A DNA stretch of 64,000 bases, taken from NCBI GenBank assembly GCA_030867875.1, contig JAOWCC010001589.1, positions 77,027,537 to 77,091,536 on the forward strand, given 5' to 3'. Every line of letters begins with the position of its first letter. The first letter of the stretch is position 1. Source of the DNA: Actinernus sp. WN-2022. Its lineage: Eukaryota > Cnidaria > Anthozoa > Actiniaria > Actinernidae. Below, piece after piece: positions 46,696 through 58,832 of this stretch. The notes beneath the pieces were generated by a model. That model did no database searches. It was not told the DNA's origin and worked only from the letters and a program-made list of their open reading frames with translations. Both the position numbers and the translations under genes were made by a program.

Positions 46696-49600
46696 TTACG
46701 ACGACGTGTCACTTTGAGCCAGCATACCAACATAAAACTTGGGCAGTAATCCAGCGATATGACTTCTCACCACACCGTGTGCTAGCTGTGTCTTGAAGCC
46801 GTCAGTTGCATCACCGCCTGCGTTCTTCAGGATGGCTTCACCGCCGGGATGTGTCCTGACGTACGATGACACGTCGTATACCTACAGTACAAACCCACGA
46901 GGTTAAGCCAGACTAGTCCTCTTTACAGGTGTTTATTGGGGTCTTCCAACGCACTTTACACATTACGGTAATTCTTGTTTTCTTTTATCGAGTGAGTGAG
47001 TAAGTGAATAAAAAAGTAATAACAACAACAACGATGATGATGATAATGATGATGTAACTTTATTTAATTGTCTTCCAGCTGACCACAAATAAATACTATA
47101 ATAGAATTAGTCTAATCAAATCTAGATAAATTCTCTGTTGTTTGTTATTGAATGTATATTTGTAAACAGGCCTTCAAAAGGAGGGGAAGGGAAAGCACGT
47201 AAAAAAAGAGAGAAGAGAGAAAAAGAAGAACTTCTACTTCGCTCTTTATCTTTTTTTCCCTCTTGCTCTCCACATGAGTACCTTGGGTATAAATGTTTGC
47301 CATGCTCGCTGCTTTCCAAGAAAAAGCAAACTATTTAACCACTAGAATTCAGCTTCTATGTAGACCGTGATCGGGCCGTTGTGATGTGTCATTTAATAAA
47401 TAATAAAATAAACCAGTTCATTTACGTGTCTAGTCTCCTAGCTGAATCACACTTATAACAATAGCTTTTGTTGGATATTTTTTTGTTCATTTCCAACGTA
47501 AATCTTGAATAAATCTCGACAAAACTTACAAGGTCTCTTCTTGCGGCGTGTCTAAAACGCAGGTAACGGGTAGCGGGTAACGGGTAACGGGTAACGGGTA
47601 GCGGGTAGCGGGTAACGGGTAACGGGTAGCGGGTAACGGGTAGCGGGTAACGGGTAGCGGGTAACGGGTAGCGGGTAGCGGGTAACGGGTAGCGGGTAAC
47701 GGGTAACGGGTAGCGGGTAGGAGATAACGGGTAACGGGTAGCGGAAGGTTTTTTTGAAATTATATAAGTACAAAAATATTATCTGGCACCCGTTTACGGT
47801 GTCTATGGAAAAAAGAGACAAATGTCTGCTTAGGTACACCATTATCAGCGTAGACTGATTATGTGTACACGAAACGAAATACCAGCCAGGACGTAAGAAA
47901 TAGCTCTATAATCCAATGCGCAATCAGTTGACAACTGTGTATCTTACGCGCTGCACCAGCAACCACGGTTACTCGTCAGTACGGTTTAGTTTGCATCTTT
48001 TTCTTTCGGTCTACCGTTGGCCCGTAAGGACTATGGAGTCGGCTTTTAACTATGAGGTAATGATGATCGAAAATCATGTATACGAATTATGCATTTGCTG
48101 TTAAGTCGTAGTCAACTTTCTGTTGAATAAGAATTGTCTGTCGAAAAAGTTTTTCCAGCATTCGTTCTATAATATATATCTTAGCTTTTACGTATCTTTG
48201 GTGTAGAACAACCAAATGTAGGATGAAGTTGGATAAAAGCAATCTGTTTTGTACAAATGCGCATGCAAGGGCTTAATTTTCAGAAACATGATTAAACCCA
48301 CGGGTTAGTATTAGCTTCCAATCGATGAGAACGAGTCTGGATGACTTTCTCAGGCTATAGAACCAGACGAAAGGGAAAATAACCCTGGCGCGCCACTTAT
48401 AATTTGTCATGGGCCCATTGCCCAAGTGATTTTGGGCGATCTTTACATGTAAATATCGAAGATTAGAAAATCCAAGAACATATTGTTTTTGGAGATGTGA
48501 TGGCCAGGGAGGCTTCAGGCACTTTTTTTACATCACACTTCAGAGTTTTTGTTTTACTCCAGACTGGCTTGGTATATAACGTGTTACAAGATACAATGAT
48601 ACGGAGATACCAAGATACAGTGATACGGTGATACAGTGATACGGTGATACGGTGATAGAGTGATACGAACATCTCAAATTTCCTTTTTTTTAAGCGGACG
48701 CGAAATGGCTCCGCTAAATACAGGTTTCTGTATGAAACGGACTGTTGTATGGGTCACTTGAGCTCTTGCAGCCGTGACGTGACGCTAATTTAACGGTATT
48801 ATCTTTCAGCATGCATGACTGCTTTGTCTGACTATTTTGTTATTTAATTTTAACTTTTGAACGTTACGCATTTAACATTGAACCACTTCAGCATTGCCCT
48901 TGTTGAAGAAAGGTTTTTGCAACACAAATACGAAATTAACGCTGAAAGCTTTATTCTCATTGGCAACTAGATTTAGGGACGGACCATTTGAAAATTGATG
49001 GAGAGGGGCCCCGGTTTTTTTTGCTCGAAATTTGTTTACGACTTATCAGTTACTGCAAGAATGTTTTCTGGCATCAGAACCTTTTCTGGGTGATATTGCA
49101 ATTGTCTCGCTCGATCATTTTCTGTTCAAATTTTTTTTTTTTTTGGGGGGGGGGGATTTTGAAAATTTTCTCCTATCTAGTGAGATGGCTTTCATAAGCT
49201 CCAGCTCCAAAAATATTTTATGGTTGCTTTGTCGCATTTCGGAGGAATCGTATTACAAAACTGTGCAGGGGAATATCAAAATGCAATGTTCATTTCCGAT
49301 CAAAGCTACGCGCCGCATCGAGAATATTTTATAGCCGGTTCTAGTTTTCTTATTGAACGGTGAATAAAGTCATCAACACTGTAGATTAAATGCCAGTCGT
49401 GTTGATTCTACACTGTTGTATCAATGACCCCCCTCTCCCCGGATAATAACCTGACCTAAATTAAGTAAGATTGGGCTTCCTGCGGTGACGTCTCTTTCAG
49501 TAGCCCGACGGTGGCCACTTACGCGTCAGCTGTACCAGAATCATGGGTGTGGTCAATTTTATTTTTGATCCCTAATAACCTGAATAAATCCCTACTGATT

Positions 49601-52600
49601 ACAGGAGGTATGTTATCAATCAGTCTTTCATAGGTGAGCTAGTTATTATTCTTATAAAGCTTACCGGCATATGTGGTATTTTGGTTCTCAATTTATTTAT
49701 GCACGTTATACTGTTAATGTTCGGGTAACTTGACGGACTCAGCCGCTTGTTATTCACTTGTGGTCAGGTTAAATACTCGTGTGTATACAGCCAGAAACAG
49801 AGTGACGCGTGGGTCATTCAACACTTACATAACTAGTACTATATTGTATTTTTGTTATCTTAAAAATCATCTACAGTTTACTTACATCAGTAGTCTCCAC
49901 TTATTTCAGAAGTGAATACTTTTTGTTATTCAGGAGTTTTCGTTCGAACGGAGTCGGGGGAGTGACGAAGATAGTATTGCAGGCGACATTTACTTCAAAG
50001 AGTTGGGGGAAGTCGATGAACCCGCAGAGGATGAACTCGATACATCTGAATGTGAAGTTGACCATGGCAGCAAAAGTAGCACCAAAGTGGAACGTGCAAG
50101 TTTATTTGACGACACATATAATAGTTTAGATAACGAAGGCAAAAGTGCGCTCACTGATTCCAGAAGAAATTCATTTACTTATGAAAGTATAAGTGATGAA
50201 AGCGATGATGATGATAACAAAAGTGCGTTAGCGGAGAGGAGAAGAAATCCATTCATAAAGTGAGTAATTCAATATATCCAAAACGTTGTCTTGTTAGAAT
50301 CCCTTGATTTTTATTGTTATCAATTAGATTAGGCTGCTCAAGACCAAGCTCGGAATGGATTAGCGTTCAAAGTGAACGCTAATTAAATTATCCGAACCTC
50401 AGCTGGCAGCGCCTTACATGTTCATCAAGTTAATACGTGAAAAGAATCACCCAAAAAGTTATGCAAGGAAAATTATCGGACTTCCAAACAGTTTCCCCTC
50501 TAACTGAATCTTGGTTAATCACAAACTTCAAACGTTGACACGCACCACTAATACAAAGGAAGACCGTGCTTAGGCCTTAGTAGTATGGAGGAAAAGATGG
50601 TTTGGAAGCCGCTGCCAGAACCCCTCCCCCCTTCCTCCACCCACACCACCGAGCGAATGAACTGTACTTTCAACAATAGTCTTCGTTGTGTTTATTTTAT
50701 TTGTTTTTGTTTTGTTTTAGGCAGGAAACTCTGTATTTTGAGAATCATCAATCCACTCCATACCTCTACAAGGGAAAATGTGCGCTGACATTTGAAAATA
50801 TATTGATTCTCCTTCTGGACGTCGACTCCACGAAAGTGTGCACAAAGAGGCCAAATGGCGTTCAAGAAAACGCCCTTTTTGTTATTGATCGGTCTCAACT
50901 GAAAAATGCAGCAGACTGGCTTATAACGGATGTTGGTTCGTTTGAGAATCGAGGATCAAGTGCGAAAATGTTCACCGTCGAGAACGGGCAGATCATATAC
51001 AGTGAACACGTACGTGGCAAAAAAAGCAGCCAACTTAAGCGCGCCGAAGGAGAGTATCTGGTACGGAATGTGTTTTACAGACACAAAAAATACAAAGATT
51101 TTGTACGAATAGCTACAACTATTTCAGACTGCACCGGATATGAGCTACAACTAGGCATGGCGGAGTATCGTTTTACCGGTGCTATTGAGCATTCCATAAG
51201 CCCCCACAAGCACCCCAGGACGGGAAAGACCTTTACCCCAACTGCGCCATCTACAAGAGAGGCCATTAAGGAGAAAGTAAAAAGCCACAAGGGCCCCTCA
51301 ACCATATTCGATGAGTCTGTCGAGGGCACAGGTGGAATCCTTCATTGTGAGGTAATGGCAGATATGCCAAGAGACATCAAGCAAGTACAAAACGCCCGTC
51401 AATATTTGAAGGAGAAAGAAGAAAAGAACGAGTTTGTAAGTCTCCTGGATCTTTCAAGACAAGACTCGGCTGTGCGCAATCTTCAGTGGACCCCTAAGCC
51501 GAGAGTCGTCTTTTGTTCAGATGAGCAACTACTGGAAATTGTGGAAGAGTGCTGCCCATTAGGGTCACAAAATATTCTCTCGATTGACACCACTTATAAT
51601 GCTGGAGAGTTTTACGTAACTTCGACAACTTACCAGAGCAGTAAACTTGTTCACAGAAGAACAGGAAAACCAGCCACTCTACCAGGGCCTGCTATGTTTC
51701 ATGTCCGCAGATCAGAAAAGGACTTTAAATACTTCTGCTACAGTTTGCTGGAAATTAACGAACAGTTTGAGAACGTTTCGTTTGTTGGCGGAGACAGAGA
51801 TAAGGCTCAGCGAGGCTTCACGAAGCCACTAAAGCGCTCTACGTTCCTTCCCTGTAAGAAGCATATAGAGGGTGACATTTCTAGAAAGCTAACTGACCTC
51901 GGGCGTAGTGACATGAAGGATGAAATAATTAAAGATATATTTGGCAGCGACAAGAACAAGGAGAAAGGTATCGTTGATAGCGCTACAAACGATGAATTTA
52001 TTGCCAAAGTCAATAGTGTGGCAGAAAAATGGGACGCTCTTGAAAATTCTGACAACTCCAGAAAAGAACCAGAATTTTCTGCATACTTTAGACAAAACAT
52101 CGAGGAGGATATGAAGAACGGGATGCTTCTTCCAATCAGGAGAGCTGCAGGACTGAAGGATGAGTTCTTTTACAACAATGCACAAGAATGTGCGAACTTC
52201 AAGTATAAAAGCAAGATAAGAGAGGCGAAAATGATCGACGCCATGGGATACCGCCCAAACTTGAAGTGCACTTGGGTAGAAGCAATAACCCTGTACAAGA
52301 AGATGCTGGAAGAGGTTAACAGAGAGAAACAGAGGGCTGTCTTAGGGAAGGGGCCCTATCTACTTTCCAATGAATACAGCCACCTTGAAGTTTCCTTGTT
52401 AAAGTGGTCTCGAATGTCAGACAAACAGAAGCAGAATCACCTTGCCAAAGTCGATTCCTCATGCAAGAGAGCTGGCAAGTTAGCACTTGATGCACAAGAT
52501 AGTGAAGTAGCAGGCTCTACGACTGGTATTCCCGCCACCATTGACGACAGAATTGGAAATTTTGATGAATCAAATCTTCCTGAATTCCTGAGGGGGTCAT

Positions 52601-55600
52601 GGAAGAATGCCAGCAGAATCGTGGAACTAGGTGGGATAGGTCCTTTCCCTAATGATGAGAACAAGAGGACTGTTGTATCCCTTACAAATCCAAATGCACA
52701 CACAGTTCAAATCCAAACATCTGGAAAGAAATTTTGTTGCGACAACAATTGTCCACGTTTCAAGGAATGTGGAATATGTGCCCATACTATTGCTGTGGCG
52801 TTTAAAGTTGGCAAGCTATCAGATTTAGTTGCCGCTTACGAAGTTCCTCTTGCTCGAATGGTGAGAGCAGGAATCCCGAGGGGATCGGGCAAGAAGGACA
52901 ATGAAAGATCTGCAAAGCGTCAAAGAACACAACACGCTCCGCGAGATGTCTCACAATATGGAGAGCGCTTGGAGACGGCTTCCACCAGTACAGATAATGA
53001 ATATGATGACCGCAACCCATACGAAGTCATCTTTGTGAACAACACGGCAGCCACGACATGCTATGGGTGCAAAGGCCGAGTACGTGACAAGCCGTCGGCA
53101 CCACCCCCACCCCCGCCGTATGACTTGTTCATTCGACATTCGGAGAGGAGGGTCTTCCATCGGCCGGGTGAGACAAAAATAAGAATTTCCCGAAATCAGG
53201 AGATGGTGTACTATCACCCTGTCGAAGCATGTACGAATCTTTCTGTACATGATGTGAAAGATGGTAAACTCATTGTCAAAGATGATGTTCAGAAACATCT
53301 AAATAGTGTACACAAGCGCCTTCTTTTCCAAGAATTCGGGATAAAGTTTGATTAAAGTAACTGCTTAGTAATATTAGGAGTTTTAGCAAGAAGAGAGATA
53401 TTTTATGAGACTTTATTATTATTATCGTAAGGCACTGTAAAACCGTACTAGCTCCTGAATCCAATGATTTCTAGAGAGAAGTGTATATTTTTCAAAAGTC
53501 GTTCACTTTTACCACAACTTTTAGTTGACCGGTATATTTGGTATCGTTTAACAAAATTGGACCTATTCCATAGTACGGAAATATCTTGAAAATATTCTAT
53601 AAAAAAGTTGGCATGCAGAAGACTATGTAAATTAATTATGGCAATATCATGGAAATATTCTAGAAATATTTTAGAAATAAGATCCTCGTACTATCTACTA
53701 TGGAAGAGGTACAGTAATTCCCATGACTTCCAATACGGTGCAGACCCCGCCCTCCCCCCGGCCTGCAGAGATCAGTAATTTAGTCAGGCATAAATTTCAA
53801 TAAATATCGATACATATGAGATCGGAATACTTAATTATATCTCTTCGTAAAGCGACTAACATACAAAGACCAGACTTACAAATCTTTGTTTATGTATTAT
53901 TACTGGCATCAGATACTACTGTCCCAATACCTCCCTTTAGTTGAGTTAAAACAAACGTTCATTTTAGCCTCGTCAAAGATAGCTGAGCAAAATATCGATT
54001 TTTATGCGGAAATTTTCTCTTTAACGCTTGGTCGCATAAGCTATACGGCAACTCACAAATAATATTGAATCAAGGTGCTTTCTTAGTGAATACACAAATA
54101 ACAGTTATGAGTTCTGATCAACCTGGGTTGGCATATGTCTGGTATGTTTTTATGATCAGTTAGGTACGAATTATAAATGCAATGTTATAATTTTAGAGTT
54201 TTTGGCTTTAGTTTTGAATGTTGGTGATGGCTGATGACTGCTTTTCATCTTTAGCGAAGCTGATCTTTTAAACCGAAAATACTAATAAAAATAAAACGTG
54301 TTATAGAAAACAGGAAGTTTAATTACTACATATTGGATCGTCCGTGATTTTCAAGTAAGCAAAAAGCGTGAACACAGCGCGCGAACGTTGACGACTGAGT
54401 AAAATTAACGTATATCACGTTTGGTTTGTTAAGTAAGAGAACTAGTTTTATCTACCGTAAATATAGCCGGTGCATGAATGTAATACACGTCTGGATAAGT
54501 GGATTTTTTACTTTGAGCATCGAACTGTAACTTTTTAAAAAGTTTGGAACATACACTTTTTTAAATGCACTGGAAAACTCGAACCGGCCCAGTTACATGC
54601 AGACTTTTAAGAACTATGTAAACTGTCAGTTGTAAAATATGAGCAATATACAGACTTTGTAAACTTTTACAAAATGTCTGTGAATGTATAAATTGATTTT
54701 TTTTACAAACACTCCATTTTACAGAGTAATACATTTAGAGAAATGTTCTACTCTAAAATGTTTGTATTAAAAAGGACGTAAATGGTTCGATTTTTCCAGT
54801 GATATATTATGATCAGTGATTGGACGAGTTTTACTCAAATCGATAAGGCAGATTTGAACTGTTAACTTCAGAATAAAGTTTACTTATTGTATTGATCAGT
54901 CTCTGTGTCTTTATGTTGTCCGATGCATTTTAAAGCGATCCATTGCGAGTAGGGGGATTATTTTAAAAAGATCACCAAAACGTCTCCCAAAATTTTATCA
55001 TTAAATTAATCGCTTGCTTAATATCTACTTCGGGAATATGGAAGATAGATTATCCATGGACATTGTGCCCAAGTATGTGGTTAATCGATGCAAGAATTGG
55101 TTATAACAATCTACGTCGAATTCATTTAACTCCCATTCATTTAACTCCCACTCCGGCCCCCCTTTGAACACCTTCAATCTGAAAATTGTTTCACTGGTTT
55201 GGGAAGCTGCAGCTGTGTTAACTTTGCGTCAGATATTAATTTTTATTTTCATATAATAGTAATTTTTGTTGACTGTCCCAACATTTTTTATCCATGCGGA
55301 TTGTAACTCCTTCAGAGCCGTTCTTAGCCTGGGTCGTCGCGTGACGCTAGCCGACCCACTAACAGCTGCTTACCTCAGCCACACATCCATTTCCGATCAT
55401 GGTTATCACCGGTCAGGATAACGGTGTATATCAAAGCGAGTATTTTTCTTCTTTTTAAAAAAAATAACACCGGACGATTTTTGTATTGTTCTAAAACAAA
55501 TAAATTTAACCTACCCGTTACCTGCTACCCGTTACCCGTTATCTCCTACCCGCTACCCGTTACCCGTTACCCGCTACCCGCTACCCGCTACCTGCGTTTT

Positions 55601-56272
55601 AGACACGCCGCTCTTCTTGTGTCCCTCAACTATGTCTGTGCAAATTTTAAGCTTTCAGCGACGTTTTACCTTAAATCATGGGCTTCCTGTGGTGTCACGT
55701 TTCACAAGAAGCTTATTAACATTCGCTGCTTGCCGTATTGCGTGAACTACACTCGGCTCGTTCATATAATTACTTTACATATATACCATAACATCAGTTA
55801 TCCTGCTAGCTGAGGTTTCTCAACTCTTCTCGGCCTTTTCTCGAGCAAGAACGGCACAACGAAAGCCAAACAGCGGAATGATTCAGAGAGAAAAACCACC
55901 AGGTAATGTAACATGAACGTAAAGAACTGAAGTGAATACAAATTATGGTTGTTTTGCTCGGGTTAATTTATCTTGGGCATGCCTATATAAAAATTGCTAA
56001 ATTTATCGATCAAACACATGCTCAGTCAAATGTTCAAAGGTATAATAAGCCGTTACATGAGTCGCTCAGTCTTATTAAACACAACAGACACTACCCATTT
56101 CAGAAACACTCTTCAATCCGGGATGCAAAACTTCGAACAAATCAATATACAGCACTTTGTGAATGTGATAATTAAGTGAAAATATTATAGTTACCTTTCC
56201 GTCAATAATAATCCAGACGTCATCAGCTTTACTGTGCCTCTGCACGTCTTCAATACTGATTACTCTATCCAT
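46696..56272 (-). CDS. Small cytochrome b5 domain protein, 2 exons
   Basis: Exon 1 is 56,195-56,272 (ATG at 56,272; MDRVISIEDVQRHSKADDVW) and exon 2 is 46,696-46,881, joined in phase 0 across a 9.3-kb intron (AAG|GTAACT ... CTGTAG|GTATAC). The 87-residue product is one heme-binding cytochrome b5 fold. HPGGEAIL supplies heme ligand H37, and H61 in QLAHGV lies exactly 24 residues on, the spacing of the two heme histidines in cytochrome b5. There is no membrane anchor, signal peptide or fused reductase, so a soluble electron carrier is inferred. It looks closer to stand-alone plant or fungal b5-like domains than to microsomal CYB5A. A complete MULE sits in the intron, and a palindromic element begins 190 bases upstream of the start codon. 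Confidence 0.85.
47535..47543. repeat. Left target-site duplication of the MULE
   Basis: CTCTTCTTG, identical to 55,611-55,619. Confidence 0.9.
47544..47750. repeat. Left TIR with GGGTARC minisatellite
   Basis: After the 22-base terminus come 22 units of a 7-base repeat, GGGTAAC or GGGTAGC, then the interruption GGAGATAAC and a few more units. The G-rich strand is +. Confidence 0.9.
48033..53355 (+). CDS. MULE transposase with SWIM zinc finger, 3 exons
   Basis: Proposed exons are 48,033-48,056 (MESAFNYE), 49,934-50,259 and 50,721-53,355; phases fit and give 994 residues. The first exon is the least certain: the frame could also start at M 50,003. Exon 2 is acidic and serine-rich. Exon 3 has a DNA-binding-like N-terminal region, then a DDE/RNase-H-like core: D406 in SIDTTYNAGEF, D475/D477 in GGDRDKAQ and E606 in NNAQECANF, the usual MULE context. 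A SWIM zinc finger follows (C790, C794, C800, C803, H805 region, ending CGICAHTIAV). The C-terminus adds a probable zinc-binding module (CYGCKGRVRD ... YYHPVEAC). There is no frameshift or stop. Such proteins cut and paste DNA carrying their TIRs. Domestication is unlikely, because TIRs and duplications are intact. Confidence 0.85.
48592..48668. repeat. GATACGGTGATACAGT minisatellite inside the MULE
   Basis: About nine imperfect copies of a 9-base unit GTGATACGG/GTGATACAG in the transposase gene's first intron. Confidence 0.85.
55511..55610. repeat. Right TIR with GGGTARC minisatellite
   Basis: Reverse complement of the left terminus. Only 6 units of the 7-base repeat lie between the 22-base end and the shared GGAGATAAC interruption. 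Confidence 0.9.
55611..55619. repeat. Right target-site duplication of the MULE
   Basis: CTCTTCTTG, identical to 47,535-47,543. Confidence 0.9.
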
Positions 56273-56461
56273 TTGGTGATAAAAACTCCCTCTGGAACAC
56301 GTAACTACTAATTCCCTTGGCAGCGCCTGAATTCGAACTGTTTCTGTAGCGAACTGTTTCTGTAACGTGACACTCGTACAGTCTCAAAGTCTGGAATGGA
56401 CTCGGCCCTGGATTTTACGGAACACAAAGCGTCCCGGGTTTTTTGAAGTTGGTTTTTACAT

Positions 56462-56930
56462 CACAGGAAGCACAATGCCCCGGAGTCGTAATTATTATAG
56501 GACTTTGTAACAGCTAACTGATTTTTATTTGTAAACTCGAAAATGTTATATCTTTTTAAAAGAATGCCTTACTACTAAAGATATAATACTTCACTGACCT
56601 TGTGTTGTTGTTTTTGACTGTGTTTGCGATGCATGATTCGGGCTGTTTTAGGCCTCAAACCGATTCCTCACCAAAGTCCACCATAGTACAGTTATTGTTA
56701 CTGTACTATGGTGGACTTTGGTGAGGAATCGGTTCAAGGCCTAAAACAGCCCGAATCATCGCAAACACAGTCAAAAACAACAACACAAGGTCAGTGAAGT
56801 ATTATATCTTTAGTAGTAAGGCATTCTTTTAAAAAGATATCACATTTTCGAGATAGTTTACAGATAAAAATCAGTTCGCTGTTACAAAGTCCTATAATAA
56901 TTACCACTCCGCGGCATTGGGCTTCCTGTG
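56462..56930. mobile_element. 469-bp near-perfect palindromic element
   Basis: Two arms of about 230 bases meet at a short loop around CAGTTATTGTTACTG (about 56,696). The ends are CACAGGAAG and CTTCCTGTG with CAT on both sides, which would fit a 3-base duplication and a CACTA-like terminus (inference). It lies 190 bases upstream of the cytochrome b5 start codon. Confidence 0.85.
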
Positions 56931-56984
56931 CATCTGTCGAATTTCTGTGATTCGCAGTTAGACTTCTGTGGGATCGAACTCTTG

Positions 56985-57142
56985 GCTTTACCTACAATCT
57001 CGGTCAAATGAAAATTTAAGACCTCCCCTCCCCATTTCAATGATGTTAAATCATGGTCCATTTCAGTTTGCCTACGCTCTCATCACTGAAATGTGGGGGA
57101 GGGGGGATTTGTTTTCCCTACTCAATTTGACCGAGATTGTAT
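56985..57142. mobile_element. TACAATCTCGGTCAAAT MITE, copy 1
   Basis: Ends TACAATCTCGGTCAAAT and ATTTGACCGAGATTGTA; the interior has ACCTCCCCTCCCC and GGGGGAGGGGGG pairing. The second copy is at 58,676-58,832. Confidence 0.8.
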
Positions 57143-58043
57143 CTCGAGGTCAGTTCAACGTGACAAAACTACTAACGTCATTAATATGAGCATATCCAGC
57201 ACCAAGATTGACACGATAATCATCGAGAGATTATTACGCAGTGACCTAAGCATATGTATTGCAATGCTTCTATTTGTGGTCATAGAAGTGTATAAAAGAG
57301 TACGTTTTCGGCACAATTTTTAAAATATATCAACCCGAACTAAGACAAATTTCATCAACCGTGACCACTTTATCTGTGTGATGGTATTTAAAAAGAAAAT
57401 CGACTCGAAAACACTATTGTCAGTGTCGGTGGAAACTGACATTGGCATTGGGAAAGCGATGTAAAGTTTCAACTACTGCCTGTTTTAGAATACCTAATAA
57501 GACTAAAAAGAAGTATTTCTACGACAAGCGGAAATAAACTAATATCAGATTAGTACTGAGAATGGCTGCAATACTAAAATAATTCTCAAATGGCAAAGTT
57601 TCTTATATTTCTCGCTTCAGGTATTGGGAGCCCTGTGCTTCACGAATACCACAAACTCTGTCAAGCTCAGTTTCTGTTTAAGCCTCAGTTCCTTAAAACC
57701 CCCTCCAAAAACACGATTAAGAACGGTTAAAAGTGTTTTTAGGCCGATTTAGGTTACGTTTCAGACGGTTTATTACGGTTTTTCACGGTTTATATCATAA
57801 CAATAAAACATCGATGTAGTTTCTCTCTTATTACTAAAAAAAACACGTTTAAAACCGTTGTAAATCGATAAAAATAGCTCGTAAACCGTAGCATATCAAG
57901 CCAAATGCCATGTAAACCGTCCAAAATATTCGTAAAACCTTATAGCTAGTGGATCAAAGAACAAAATGGGGTAGACAGTAAAATCGAATAAGGTCTTTTT
58001 CTGATACAAAGTCTTTTTCTGAGCAACTTACAAAAACAATTCA
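57143..58043. other. No gene recognised
   Basis: Non-coding AT-rich sequence. AAACCGT/ACGGTTT words are over-represented at 57,715-57,945, perhaps an old inverted repeat. Confidence 0.4.
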
Positions 58044-58115
58044 GCGCGGTGGCGCAGTCGGTTTCTCTTGCGGCGCCGCTGAGAAGCCAGGCCCATGGAC
58101 GCGGGTTGGATTCTT
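58044..58115 (+). mobile_element. tRNA-like SINE head
   Basis: GGTGGCGCAGTCGGTT resembles an A box and GCGGGTTGGATTC a B box. Not a clean cloverleaf. Confidence 0.45.
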
Positions 58116-58675
58116 GAACAAGACGGATTTCGTTTTCACTCTTTTCTTTTTAACCAGCACATCATGGCATATAAAGATATAGACAAACATACAAATGTAT
58201 AGTAACGGTCTTAATACATGTATTTCTAACTGCGGCCTTATCAGTGTCCGGCGGAAAATGCATGCAATAAAGCTCAAGAAATAACGTAATTGTAGTGATA
58301 TTTTTTGTGATAATCATGGTTAATTCTTTCAATATAATACTAGACATTCAGCCCGGGTCAAAACGAAATGATAATTCAGAGTTTCAACGTCGAAGAATCA
58401 CTGAGGGGTAATCTGCTCCGCAAAGCAGTCTCGCGCATAAAGGAACTGCGTTCGCTATGTTCTGGGATCTGGTATTTGGATTCTAAACCGAAAGATCCGC
58501 CACCGAATCCAAAACAACAACAAAAACTACAAGCTTGCGTGCTTTCACCTTTCCCCTTCCCTTCTGAGACCCATTCTATTTTTATTTGTTTGTTTTCCTT
58601 CTGTATTTTACTTGCTCTTCTAATTTCCTTTCGCGAAATATGATCTGTGACCTTATCTGTAGCCACTGGGGACAA

Positions 58676-58832
58676 TTTATCTCGGTCAAATCTGTTGAAA
58701 ATTTAAGACCTCCCCTCCCCCCATTTCAATGATGTTAAATCAAGGTCCATTTCAGTTTGCCTACGCTCTTATCACTGAAATGGGGGGAGGGTGGGATTTT
58801 TTTCCCTATACTCAATTTGACCGAGATTGTAG
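58676..58832. mobile_element. TACAATCTCGGTCAAAT MITE, copy 2
   Basis: Same orientation and interior as 56,985-57,142. The left end is slightly diverged (TTATCTCGGTCAAATC). Confidence 0.75.

Larger units (their letters stand above)
47544..55610 (+). mobile_element. Complete autonomous Mutator-like element (8,067 bp)
   Basis: The two ends share an exact 22-base inverted terminus beginning CGGCGTGTCTAAAACGCAGG, next to a GGGTARC tandem array, and identical 9-base duplications flank the element. It contains one three-exon transposase gene on the + strand. The rest is non-coding: 47,760-48,030, the long first intron 48,057-49,933 (with a GATACGGT-type minisatellite) and the 3' region 53,356-55,430. 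The element lies inside the only intron of the cytochrome b5 gene, in opposite orientation. Perfect duplications and an unbroken transposase frame argue for a recent insertion. Confidence 0.92.

Noticed and set aside
47552..47842. Minus-strand ORF with repeated YPLPVTR
   Set aside because: It is only the translation of the GGGTARC minisatellite in the MULE terminus.
52437..53298. Minus-strand ORFs over the transposase
   Set aside because: Shadow frames of the + strand transposase exon.
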